Below, in pieces: positions 47,520 to 58,990 of a stretch of 64,000 bases of DNA (its first letter is position 1; each line of letters begins with the position of its first letter). The DNA lies in the NCBI RefSeq assembly GCF_030272615.1, contig NC_081415.1, positions 374,933,392 to 374,997,391 on the forward strand, in the 5' to 3' direction. A model generated the notes under the pieces. The model made no database searches, was not told where the DNA came from, and saw only the letters and a program-made list of their open reading frames with translations. This stretch comes from Cryptomeria japonica. Its lineage: Eukaryota; Streptophyta; Pinopsida; Cupressales; Cupressaceae. A program made the position numbers and the translations under genes.

Positions 47520-48655
47520 TCAGTGAGTAGAAGATAGGGGTAGGACCCCTAACTTACTTCTGAGATACTCAAAAGTGTCCCTTGGTAGTGGCTTGGTGAA
47601 GATATCTGCTATTTGTTCCTTTGTGCTAACATACTCCAACACCACTTTCTTCTCTTGAGCTTCTTCTCTAAGATAATGATATTTGATAGAGATGTGCTTT
47701 GTCTTAGAGTGCATAACAGGATTCTTTGAAATGTTAATGGCACTAGTATTGTCATAGAATATAGTTACTGGCTCGGTAACTTTCTCATTTATACCTTCCA
47801 ACAGTTGTTGATCCATGCTATCTTGGTACAATTCAATGCTGCAGCAACGTATTCAGCTTTTGCTGTTGACTGTGAAACACATCCTTGTTTCTTGCTAAGC
47901 CAACTCACTAGTCTTTCTCCTAAAAATAAAGCTCCTCCACTTGTGTTTTTCCTGTCATCAATGTTGCCTGCCCAATCAGCATCAGTATAAACTTTTAAAT
48001 CAAAATCATTTCCTTTCTGATATACTAAGCCATAATCCTCGGTGCCTTTCAAGTATCTAAAAATTCTTTTGATTGTTGTCATGTGTGTTTCCTTAGGATC
48101 TGCAGAGAATCTACTACATGTGCTATGTCTGATCTGCTGTGAACAACATATTGTAGCTTTCCAATCATGGATCGGTAAAGTGTCTCATCAACAGATGCAG
48201 ATTCATCATTCTTTGATAGTTTACAGTTGGTAGTCATAGGAGTACTTACTGGTTTTGAATCCTCCATTCCAAATTTCTTCAAGATTTCCTTTATGTACTT
48301 GGATTGAGTAATGAAAATATCATTTTTCATTTGCAGTATCTGTAAACCTATAAAATACTTTATCTCACCAATTAATGACATCTCAAATTCTTTGCTCATT
48401 TCATTTCCAAAGTTCTTGCATAAAGAGTCATTTCCACAAAATATAATATCATCAACAAATATGGCTGAGATCAGTATTCCATTTTCATCATTCTTCATGT
48501 ACATATTGTTGTTCTCACTTGTCCTTATAAAACCAATCTTAATCAAATAAGAGTGCAATATTTCATACCATGCTCTAGGTGCTTGTTTCAGACCATATAA
48601 TACTTTGTTCAATTTACATACTTGATCTTTACTCTTGTCTTCAACAATCTAAATA
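47520..48655 (-). pseudogene. Copia reverse transcriptase C-terminal part and RNase H (element C)
   Basis: Reverse transcriptase starts in the middle (VCKLNKVLYGLKQAPRAWY), has IFVDDIIFCGND (FVDD at 48448-48459) and the copia thumb region. Frameshifts near 48090 and 47815 separate it from YTDADWAGNIDDRKNTSGG and from the last part, with YDNTSAINISKNPV and IADIFTKPLPRDTFEYLR. The frame ends at TGA 47520. This is the standard C-terminal end of a copia polyprotein of the SIRE/Maximus type, judged from long LTR and sequence style only. Confidence 0.87.
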
Positions 48656-49448
48656 TCAATCCTGATTTCATTAGAGCTAATTGGAGAGCACTTGGGAGAG
48701 ACTATCCTCAAGATATTTCTATCTATGACATTACCTACTTTACGCCAAATTATGACTATTACGTCATGAACCTTGAAACACCCAACAATGACGATGACTA
48801 TGACTTACCCTTGCTTCATCCAGAACTGATTGATTGGGATAACCTAGAAAACCCTAAATTGGATGTCTTTTCCAATGATCATGATTTAGTCGTATATATT
48901 AATGTCATAGAACCAATAACACCTAAGATATCTTCCATTGCGGAATCAAGTAACACTTCTTGCAGTCAAGAGAGTGCCAAACTTTCCAATCACAAAATTG
49001 AAATAAAACAAGGAAAAAGACCTAGTACTGAAAACCATTTCATGGAAACTCTAGATCAATCAAGAGGAAAAACAAAGGACGTATATGATGGTGAAAACCA
49101 CATTGAGGCACCAGAAGATGGAAATTTTGACATCCTCCCTACATATTTTCAGGAGAGATCTGTTATTTGAATTGAGCCAACGAAAGCAATAAATATTGGT
49201 GCATCAAAGAACCCCAAAGTCCTTCATCCTATTGCATCATTATCAGATGAAGAGAGGAAATAATACATAGAATTATTCAAACAAAGACAGATAAATTTTG
49301 CTTGGTCCTATGCAGACATGCTAGGACTTGATCCAGATCTTATCATGCATAATCTCAATATGTATCCAAAAGCAAAACCAGTTAAACAAAAGCTAAGGAA
49401 GATGCATCCACACATCACTCCTTGTAAAAGCAGAGCTAAAGAAACTAT
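48656..49448 (+). pseudogene. Element B linker and start of reverse transcriptase
   Basis: Acidic linker (NPDFIRANWRALGRDYP, later DYDLPLLHPELIDWDN) typical of the region between protease and reverse transcriptase in Tat-type elements. After stops near 49170 and 49262, FAWSYADMLGLDPDLIMHNL and KPVKQKLRKMHP are the first reverse transcriptase blocks. The solo LTR interrupts at 49449. Confidence 0.75.
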
Positions 49449-50706
49449 TGTTGGAAATTTGGAGGAACTGATTATGTGTCACATTGATTTTTTGTCATTG
49501 GTGGCAACACCGATGGTTTTGGTTCTTTATCAGCTTCCGATGGGTTTTGGTAGAGTGGTTGGTTTATGATGTTGATCTGGTATGCTTTGGTTTGTGGATA
49601 TGGTTTGGATCTGTCATTCATGCTATTCAGATGTATATCATGATCAATTGATTCAGGATTTGATAACTTAGTGCTATCATTTGTTCTACTAAGCCTTTTG
49701 GTCATTGGTAAGGGTTTTATCGACAGAGCTTTGTTGAAGATCTTTGATGCACATGATATGTGGTGTTGGTGTGTCTTCTAGATGGCTATTAGGATGTTGT
49801 TGGTTATCTTTTTTGTGTTCATGTTGATTGGTGGTATTGGATTTGGTTTGTGGCAACCTATTTTGGGTCAGGTGTTATCTAGGTTATGGACCGGTTTATG
49901 TAACATGTTGGTGGATGTTCTTGACGTGCTACTGGTGGGATATAATGATTGGTTTACATTGTTTTTGGCCTGAGATGACTTGGTTGATCATTGCATTGTG
50001 GGTTTATGTTATGAACTTATTGTATTATCTTTTAGGTGGCCGACCTAATTGTCTAGGTCCCAGGTTGGTATAAATATGATGCAAAATCTCTTTGTAGATC
50101 ATGAATGAATGTATGATTATGAGATATAGGATTATCTATGTGCCAATAATGTTGTAATCATATGTAGAGGTTTTGGTCAATCATAGGTGATTGAATTGGG
50201 TTTGTAAGAGAGGTTTAAGGCCTCTGGTATTGAGTTTAATTGGAACTGTACTTAGGCATAGGAGATGCTATACTTGCAGTTCAATATTCATTCTAGAATG
50301 TAGTCTGATGTATTTTGTAGTTATTGCGGCTTCTTTTGTGATGAGAAGTGTGCTCTAGGTTGTTGGCCTTCCTGCATGTGAAGACCCCCTTCATATTGTA
50401 ATCACATACTTACTGCAAAAGTATTATCTGACTGTGGGTAGGCTTCCCACCGCAGTTTTTCCCTTTACCGGGTTTTTCACATACAAATCTTGGTGTCATG
50501 TGCTATGGATGGATGGTAACTATTCTGTGATTTATGTTTATGTTTAATTGCTATATCTACTATTTCGGTATTTGGTTTATGCATTCCGGTATTGAGTTTA
50601 TGTGTTCCGGTAATAAGGATTTAAATGCTTAAAGTTCTATAATCCTGTGACAACTGATTGATGCCCCCCCTCTCAGTTGTACTCTGGTTATCTTAGCTGT
50701 TTAACA
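49449..50706 (+). repeat. Solo LTR, 1258 bp, in element B
   Basis: It begins TGTTGGAAATTTGG and ends CTGTTTAACA, with an exact target duplication ACTAT (49444-49448 and 50707-50711). It contains GTGCTCTAGG..GTTGGCCTTCCTGC, GTTTTTCCC and CCGGGTTTTTC, related to the 39646-40730 LTR. Frames inside it (49318-50073) are not genes. Confidence 0.93.
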
Positions 50707-51882
50707 ACTATTGGATGTGGGTTTCATAAGACCTATTGCCTATCCAAAATGGGTCTCAAGCATTGTGCCAGTGTCAAAGCTAGATAAAAGCATAAGAGTC
50801 TGCACCGATTTCATAGATTTGAACAAGGCATGTCCTAAAGATGATTTCCCATTACCCAACATTGATATAATTGTAGATTTATCAGTCAGACATGAGATGT
50901 TTTCATCAATGGATGGATTATCGGGGTACAATCAAATAAAAATTTCCCCCGAAGATCAAGAAAAGACAACATTCACCTGTGCATGGGGTACTTACTGCAA
51001 GAATGCTTGTCATTTGGGCATAAGAATGCAGGAGCAACTTATTAGAGAGCCATGACAACAATTTTCCATGATATGATGCATACATTTGTGGAAGATTATG
51101 TAGATGACATACTTGCAAAATATCATACAAGGAAAGAACATTTGAGAATCTTGGGAAATATCTTTGACAGGCTTGAACAATATCAGTTAAGATTGAATCC
51201 AAAGAAATGTGTATTTAGAGTAACCTCTGGAACACTTCTTGGGTACATTATATCAGCTCGTGGAATTGAAGTAGATCCAGAAAATATCAAAGCTATCATG
51301 GAAATGGAGTCACCCAAGAACATAAGTCTATTGCATTCTCTACAAGGGAGATTGCAATCAATTAGAAGATTTGTCTCTCAATTAGCAGATAGATGTCATC
51401 CATTCACTCATATTTTACATAAGAATGTTCCATTCAAATGGGATCAAAAGTGTGAAGAAGCTTTTATGCAAATCAAAGAATATTTGATGAATCCTCTAGT
51501 ACTTGTATCACCAATCAAAGGGAAACCATTGTTACTTTACATCTAAGCAATAAATGTATCACAAGGATCTCTCTTAGAACAACATGATGAAGAAGGGAAA
51601 GAAAGAGAAATGTATTACATCAGTAGAACACTTGTAGGCTATAAGTTGAACTATACATCAGTTCAGAAGACATGCCAAGAAGTTGTATTTGCAACTCAAA
51701 AATTGTGACATTATATGCTGACTCGTTCTATGAAACTAATAACAAAAATAGATCCACTAAAGTATTTGTTGAGCAAGTCAGCTTTGATAGGCAAACTGGC
51801 AAAATGGGTTATGGTACTAAGTGAGTTTGATATATAATATATTGATCAAAAAGCTATCAAAGGACAAGTCATTGCTGATCAA
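50707..51882 (+). pseudogene. Reverse transcriptase and gypsy RNase H of element B
   Basis: It resumes with GFIRPIAYPKWVSSIVPVSK, then RVCTDFIDLNKACPKDDFPL, MFSSMDGLSGYNQI and YVDDILAK (51097-51108). A short deletion removes the expected R.MPFGL.NA block near 51000. The RNase H part has QGSLLEQHDEEG, YYISRTL and TCQEVVFATQKL. Stops fall near 51544, 51706 and 51836. Confidence 0.83.
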
Positions 51883-52350
51883 TTGGCTAAAGCACCCTTA
51901 CAAGATGACACACTATTGCACATCGAATTTCCTGATGCAAATATTCTGACAATAAGCACAAAATTTTGGGAGTTGTACTTTGATGGCTCCTATACACAAT
52001 ATGGATCAGGTGCTGGAATCTTGTTCATCACACCTCAGGAGCACAAAATTTTAATATTATATAGATTGTGGTTTCCATGCACAAACAATACTGCAGAATA
52101 TGAAGCATTGGTTATTGGGCTCAAAATGGCTATTAAATGGAACATTAAGGAATTGCATGTTTATGGTGATTCACAACTTATAATCAACCAAATAAATGAT
52201 GATTATCAAACTAAGGATGACAAGCTCATACCTTACAAATAGATGGTTGAAAATTTTAAAGATCATTTTGAAGAAATAGCATTTACTCAAATCCCAAGAA
52301 ATGAGAACAAAGCAACAGATGCAATGGCTACAATAGCATCTCTTTTGCAG
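51883..52350 (+). pseudogene. Second RNase H of element B, between gypsy RNase H and integrase
   Basis: It reads FWELYFDGSYTQYGSGAGI, then NNTAEYEALVIGLKMAI and LHVYGDSQLIINQI. FDGS, the E of AEYEAL and the D of GDS are the catalytic residues of the archaeal/plant-type RNase H known in Tat elements. A TAG lies near 52240, with the remaining helix after it. The position downstream of reverse transcriptase contrasts with elements A and D. Confidence 0.83.
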
Positions 52351-53674
52351 AATCAAGAAAATCAACAACGTTACAAATTCCTGATGGAAGATATCTTGAA
52401 TCCTACCATTGAATCCCAAAATACCCACATGATTTGCCATATATATGGATCTAATCAATCCTTATACAACCAAACTTATCGATACCTAAAGGGGAATATC
52501 CTTCCTCCTAACCTATCCCACAATCAGAGAAGAAAATTTATCCATCAGTCATCCCGCTATACCATCATTGTTGATATCTTATATAGACAAGGTCTAGATA
52601 GGACTCTACTAAGATGTCTTGAACAAGAAGAATCTGAGAAAGTTCTTAATGAAGTCCACACAGGTATTTGTGGCACGCACTCAAGTGGTTTAACAATGGC
52701 TAATAAACTTATTTGTTTGGGTTACCATTGTCCTACCATGGAGAGAGATTAATTTCTATGTGCTAAGAGATGCAAACAATGTTAGATCCATGTGAATCTC
52801 ATCCACGCACTAGCACAAGAACTGCATCCTATGGCAGGTTCATGGCCATTCTCCCAATGGGGTCTTGCTTTGGTAGGTAAGATAAACCCTTCATCTTCTA
52901 ATGGACATAAGTTCATTCTAACTACTATAGAGTATTTTAATAAATGGATTGAAGCAGTGCCTTTGACAAAAGTGACAGGAGAGCAAATATCATCATTCAT
53001 CCTAAATTATATAATCTGTCACTATGGAGTCCCTATGACCATTATCACTGATAATGAAAGACCATTTAAGAATAAAGATGTGAAGGAACTATGTGAGAGA
53101 TTTTATGTCCAGCATAGGTTTTCTACCCCATATTATCCACAGGGAAATGGTCAAGCTGAGGCATCAAATAAAACAATCTTAAAGATCCTGAAGAAAACAA
53201 TAAATGAAGCTAGTAAATACTGGCATATTTAGCTAAATCCTACTCTTTGGGCATATTGAACCAGCATTCGCACACCAATGGGGGCAAACCCATATTTCTT
53301 AGTCTATGGATTAGAAGCCATATTACTAGTAGAATTAGAGATACCTTCTCTACGAGTGTCCTTGAAAGATCTTGAGTTGATTCAAGAACGTCGCCAAAAT
53401 GCTACGGATCATTTGAAGACATATCAACAGAGAATGGCGAGAAGTTATAATCATAGAGTTAAGCCACACATTTTTTAGATTGGAGATCTAGTTTTAAGGG
53501 AGAATCCAAGGAATCAACAAGACCGAGAAAAGAAGGGAAAATTTGAACTGAACTGGTTAGGTCCTTTTGTTATAGTAGCAGCATATGGCTCAGGAGAATA
53601 CAAGTTATCTACACTTGAAGGTGATTGGTTTGATGAGCCCATCAATTCTATTCATCTCAAGAAGTTCTATGCTT
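52351..53674 (+). pseudogene. Integrase of element B
   Basis: The zinc region is HTGICGTHSSG...KRCKQC with a stop. The core has WGLALVGKINPSSSNGH, where the usual first catalytic aspartate (WGIDxxG) is replaced by alanine, then IITDNERPF (second D) and NGQAEASNK (E). The C-terminal region has GDLVLRENPRNQQ and LNWLGPFVIVAAYGSG..KL, the chromatin-facing end typical of gypsy integrases, and finishes at TGA 53672. It has stops near 52750, 52783, 53230 and 53260. Confidence 0.82.
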
Positions 53675-56139
53675 GAGATATTAAAGTCCTAAAGAAATCA
53701 GTAAAAATCAGAAAACCAGAAAATCCCTAAAAAGCATAAAACAACGAAAATAGAAGAAAAAAAATCAAATATGGAAAAAATGCAATAAATTTAGATAGTA
53801 AAAACCGAGTAAATAGGCGCTATCTAAAAGTGATTCTTCCATCAATGAGATCTCTTCACGCGCCTATCCACTCCATCATATTTGCATCTACCATTTCCAT
53901 CTATCCTAGCTCATCCATTTCATCTTTCGTATTCATTGCTCTGAACCATTTAGCAGGAAATATGCAGCTTATCAACAATTATCAATCTTTGGCATACTTA
54001 GTGTAGTCATTGTCTTGGATTTTATAAATCATATCTGCATTATATCTCGCCATGGTTTGGATTTTGATCATTTTTCGTACATTCGTAATAAAGTTTGTTT
54101 CCGTTGGGGGAAAAATCCTAATTCCTTTTGCTAAGGTGATCTTTTAAATCTTTGAAAATCCAAAATATTTGGAAAACTTAAAAAAAACCAAAACACCTAG
54201 GGTTTTGAAACAGATAACGAGCAACAAAGCAATGAAGATCAAGGCATTTTATAACAATTGAATCGTGAAACTTAGAAAACAAAGAATCAACCAACAAGTA
54301 ATAAAGGATTATCAATGATTATTGATCAAGATGATTATATCAGTTAATGACCATGAGAACATGTGAATGACATACAAGATTCAGTGTTTATATCTTGATT
54401 TATTGCTAATCATGTACTCTATGCGACTCAAGGATTTCCATGACTAGAGAAGCTATGATGGGTCATGATTAGTTTCTTTGTTTGTTGTATGTGGTTTATC
54501 TCTTATTAAGGTATGTACTTGTCTAAGGATATGATCGACAAAAGAATAAGGAGGACGTTCCGAGTCATACATGAAAGGGGATAATCCTTGCCTGTTTTGG
54601 AAAAAATACTCGTCATCTTGATTCATCATATTAAGTTGCTTGTATAAACTTGCTATACCAAAATCCATGTAAGAAATACTCAGGTCAGCTTGAATCATTA
54701 TGTCAAGATGCTTGTATTTTCTTACAACATTTTTAAAGCTCAATGATGAAATCAAGCACTGTTATAAGACAAAATATGAAGAATGGAAGTATCATTTTAG
54801 TTAGATCATTTTAGATTAGCTCATTATTCATCTACATTATAAGCATTCATTGTCAGTTGCATTATAAGCATTTTATTCCATTTAGAGATCAACGGTTATA
54901 AATAAAGATTGAGTATACTTGGACAAACTAAAACAATTTGCATTTTGATCATAATCATTTGCATTACATTAGTTTGTATTTCATTAAGTGAATTTCATTA
55001 ATCATGTAGTATATCATCATTATTATTTGCATTAGGATCGTTATCATTGTAGTTCTTTTTATCCATTAAGGTCTATTAGTTGCATCTTTGCACTTAGACT
55101 CATTTATCATCATAATCATTACATATAGGCATCCATCACATGAGTCTCATCAAGCATATCATTTAAGTTATCATTATAAACATTTGCATCCATGATTATC
55201 AAATCAAAAATCAAAAGCATTTTAATTTCATCATCATTGCATCATATAGAACATCATCATCATAAAAATAAAGCAAAGAAAATATCATCATAACATCATC
55301 CATCACTGCATATATATATATAATCTATGTAATCAATGCATATAGATCATCATATAGAGTAACATGCATAATAAATCATGAATCGTCAACATCATATAGG
55401 GTCCATGTCTGCATATCTTCATAAAACAATAAAAAGTCCAAGTAAATAATGATATCAAAGAAATAATCAATAAAATACAATGTCCCATGATACAAATCAA
55501 TGTCTCATATCAATATGTCAACTAGGACGAAGAGTGCCACTCTTTTCAGATGTTGTAGGCCTCGGTGATCCTCCTACTCCCCCTTGGATGAATCAATAGA
55601 TCTAGATCCTCTTGCAACATGATATAAACAAAATGTCAGTTATTGATCCAATAAATCATTTTGATCAATCAATCATCTATCGTATTCTCTCACTTGAGAT
55701 TTCTATCAATCTCTTTGACCACATATTAGTGACACTCATTCATCATGAGGTCACACATCTAGTCTATCCAATCTTTAGTTTACATCATTGACGTTCATCA
55801 ATCATGAAGTCAATGAAACTCTATCCTATCATATCATTAAAGCTTCGAGTTTATATCATTGACCCTCATCGATCATGAGGTCAACCAAACTCTATCAATC
55901 ATCAAATCAAGCAGAATGTCAAAGTAATCAAAGATCGAACATTTTCATCAACCAAAGTTGTAGAAATTTCAATCAATTATCATGAGATCAATCGCTCAAT
56001 CAAATTTTTCAATAATTTCATGACCAATCTCCTGAGCGGGCACACAATCAGGATTTTTATCTCCATCGGGCGCATTATCAAGACTTGATTTAATCTTTGA
56101 AACAATGTTGTCTCAACATCATTTCAAAGAGGGGCAAAA
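53675..56139 (+). other. 3' untranslated region and polypurine tract of element B
   Basis: About 2.4 kb with no supported gene. CATCAT-rich low-complexity sequence runs from about 55000 to 55500. An imperfect tandem repeat of about 65 bp, with TTGAC.(T/C)TCATC.ATCATGA.GTCA, occurs near 55728, 55790 and 55859. The tract CAAAGAGGGGCAAAA at 56125-56139 is the polypurine tract. Confidence 0.7.
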
Positions 56140-56435
56140 TGTATACATATAAAATTGGCTATGAGCAATTAAATAAATATTTTATATTTATTTAATAATT
56201 ATTATTCTATTAAATAGTTGATTTGAAAAGATTAATTTATTTAATTCATTCCATGTTCTTAATTAATTAATTTAATTGAAACATTTTATTAATTAATTCG
56301 TTATATCCTTTTCTTCTAATCAATTAATTAAATATCTAATATTTAATTATTCCTCTACCTACTATCCTATAGTCTCATTAATTGAACAATTTCTTAATTA
56401 TTTAATCCCTTTTCGAACTCACCTTTCATTCTCCA
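56140..56435 (+). repeat. 3' LTR of element B, first 296 bp
   Basis: It begins TGTATACATATAAAA right after the polypurine tract and is AT-rich. It stops at 56435, where element D begins; the remainder should lie beyond the right edge of the window. Confidence 0.65.
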
Positions 56436-57273
56436 TGTTGGTGCCCAAAACCACAGATTGGAAAACTTAAGGATTTGCCAAGCCCTTACTTGATCCAAAT
56501 AGCCTTGGCCAATGAACAGGGATGGTCAAAGACCAAATCCCTCTGCACTTAAGGCTCCACTGAACCTAGGTGGGTATACCTCTCCCTCTCAAGCACAAAA
56601 AGAGTTATTTAAAGTGGATTTAAACTTTCCTAAGACAACTCTTTGCAAGAATGGCAATAATTTCCTGCTATTGCTGAGTGCTTTTATTTGAATTCTTTTG
56701 AAATTGAAAACTAAATGTAAAGATAATTGTGTATAAATATTGTTGTATTTTGGAAATAAAATGCTTTTAGCACATTCAAGAAATATGCAATAGAATAATT
56801 CAAAAGGTTTCAGAAGAATGCCGTTCTCTCAAGGACCTTATGCATATCAAATCAAAATCTCATAGAATGAATAGCAGACCAGTCCCTCTAAATTAAAATA
56901 TATATGATACTTTGTGGACAAACAACTTTATCAACTCAGAAGACAATATTAATAATCACTATAATGGTTCAATATGTGTCACATAAACAATAAGAACCCA
57001 ATCTCACATTTAATGTAACAACATCTGATTCACATTACAACAAATCCTTAAACAGATTTATCAAGAGGACAAAAAATATTTCATCAACACAGAAAGTAGA
57101 AAATGCATTTGAAGTAGAAACAGTGAATGTTGTATATTAATATCTGAGAAATGATAGTACACAAAAGTTACACTTGGAGATACTTCATTACAATTTTCTT
57201 GCACAAAAATGATACTTCTTCTTCCTATTTAATTTCCTAATACATACGACTTTCCGTCCCTACAGCAGTATCA
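56436..57273 (-). repeat. Probable 3' LTR of element D
   Basis: On the minus strand it starts TGATACTGCTGTAGGG at 57273 and ends GGGCACCAACA at 56436. It is preceded by a purine-containing tract TTTTTTGGGGGAACA. TG...CA ends and AT-rich content fit an LTR, but there is no second copy in the window to confirm it. Confidence 0.6.
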
Positions 57274-57445
57274 TGTTCCCCCAAAAAACTATGTCCAGTT
57301 TGATACAAAATGACTCAATACAAATACATATGCCAAAAGACACGAATGAAAGGACACACCCTTTCATTATCTTAACAACTAACTAAATAGTAATTAAAAA
57401 TCCTAACTAAGATATCAATTACATTACACAAACTAAAACACAACA

Positions 57446-58990
57446 CTAAGCCTTTTGATCTAGCCGCCGTCCACATTTTTGAATATGTTGCAGGTAGCTC
57501 GGATCCTTGTATCTTGTAGCATTGAAGATCACATCCTTGATTGCATTCTCAATCACATAAAAATTCTCCAACTGATCGACCATGTCGTTCATGTCAAGGA
57601 CATCTGCTCTAGTGATGGCTTGGGCTGCATTAAGCATAGACTTACACTCAGAGATGCATACGGTTTTTTCTTTGATCACACCTACATCATCTACCAGACT
57701 GGGAACCCTGTGCTCAACAATCTGTTGGCATTTATCAAATTCAAACTTCAATTCCTTTGTAATTTCCTCATGTGTAACAAGCAGACACTGCACCTTCTTC
57801 TTTATTTTCTCTCTGATCGATGCATCCTGTAACAACATGTCGAGTCTATCTCGAATTCTAGTGTGTGAAACTATATTGTCCATGTTCCTTTGATATTCAT
57901 CCTAGAATTCTTTCAATGCTTTCTCCATATTGTCATATCTCCTACTTAGCAACACACAAGCGGTATCAGCCCTAGTGCTTCTCATCTCTTTTTTCAACTT
58001 ATTGTGTTCATAAGATAGCTTTTCAATTTTTTTCTTCCATTGGCCTCCTGAATCTGTAATTTGGGGAATCGGGTGCCCACTCCTCTTAAGGGTCTCTTCA
58101 TATAAAGCCTTATACTTATTCTTCTCTGCTATCTCATGTTTCATTTGGGCCTTATTGAATTTTGAAATATTAATACCCATGTCAGCTGTGACAATGGGAT
58201 CTACTTCTCCAACTTTCAAGGTCATCATGTGACCGAAAGCTTTATCTACATCAATGATTTTTCGCCTTTTATTAGAAGGATATAAGGCCCACAATAAATT
58301 TTCTTCCTCCTTTGGATCATATCTTGATCCATTAAAAATATCCTGCACTCCTTGGATGTTCAATTTCATATACTTATTATTTGGATGTAACAAAGAATCA
58401 AAAATAAATGAAGCACTCAAGTCCCATCCTAGAAACACAATTATTCCTGGCTCTACTAGCAAATGCCTGTACTTTTGCGGGGTCATGGTCTCAACTTTTG
58501 TGTCAATGTCTTTCTTCAACCTCTTCATCATTTTTTCTTCATTCTCAGGGGTAACGTCTGGTACTGCTTCCCTTAATTTCTTACCCTTGAAGTGGTACAG
58601 GAATGATTTGAATTCCTTAGACTTAATGAATTGATCATCAGATACAAAAGAAACATGCTCTGCCATTCTTTCATCTGTTTCTACATTCAGAGCAACAATA
58701 AGTCTATTCCCTGCTTCTGAGTCCTTCTCCTTCTCAAGTGCACGAAGCTTGGAGACTACTAGATATTTCGGCAACCTTTCGCTTCCCTTTTGAGCTTGAC
58801 CCCTCTATCTTTGCAAATTGGTTCACTCTATGCTTAGTAACTCAGAAATTTTCTCAATAAGCATTTGATATCTTTCTGCAATAACTTTGTGAGAAATACT
58901 GCTCTGCAATACTGGCTATATGTCCGAAGGAGTCCAATCTTGCAATTGATTATTGCAATCTTGATGGATTTGCTTTGTCCGGCAATGGAT
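57446..58990 (-). pseudogene. Extra ORF of element D downstream of integrase, unrecognised
   Basis: A frame of about 515 codons with few breaks. The upstream part (58990-58780) has stops but includes VIAERYQMLIEKISELLSIE. From 58774 it is open for 290 codons, then a single TAG at 57902 and 145 more codons to 57446. The first half looks globular (RHLLVEPGIIVFLGWDL, GVQDIFNGSRYDP, LLWALYPSNKRRK); the second half is charged coiled coil. There are no knuckles, membrane segments, signal peptide or enzyme motifs, so it is not a typical env or gag. Extra ORFs occur in Ogre/Tat elements but usually upstream of gag. Function unknown. Confidence 0.65.

Larger units (their letters stand above)
45536..48655 (-). 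mobile_element. Element C: 5'-truncated Ty1/copia copy
   Basis: On the minus strand it keeps the end of reverse transcriptase, RNase H, the 3' untranslated region and a long 3' LTR. It stops at about 48655, in the middle of reverse transcriptase, where element B coding resumes. The missing 5' half was lost by deletion or never copied. Its LTR shares the internal block with the LTRs of the pol-less family, so C's relatives are candidates for the source of their enzymes. Confidence 0.8.
43951..56435 (+). mobile_element. Element B: Tat-like Ty3/gypsy retrotransposon, 5'-truncated
   Basis: It starts abruptly inside gag where element A stops. The order is gag, protease, linker, reverse transcriptase, gypsy RNase H, second RNase H, integrase, a long 3' untranslated region, polypurine tract and the start of the 3' LTR, which element D interrupts at 56435. 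Copia copy C (45536-about 48655) and a solo LTR (49449-50706) are inserted. It has many stops of all three types, older decay than Copia-1. Its 5' LTR and gag start are missing. Confidence 0.82.

Noticed and set aside
49782-50073. Hydrophobic frames suggesting a small membrane protein
   Set aside because: They lie wholly inside the solo LTR with exact target duplication; hydrophobicity reflects T- and G-rich LTR sequence.
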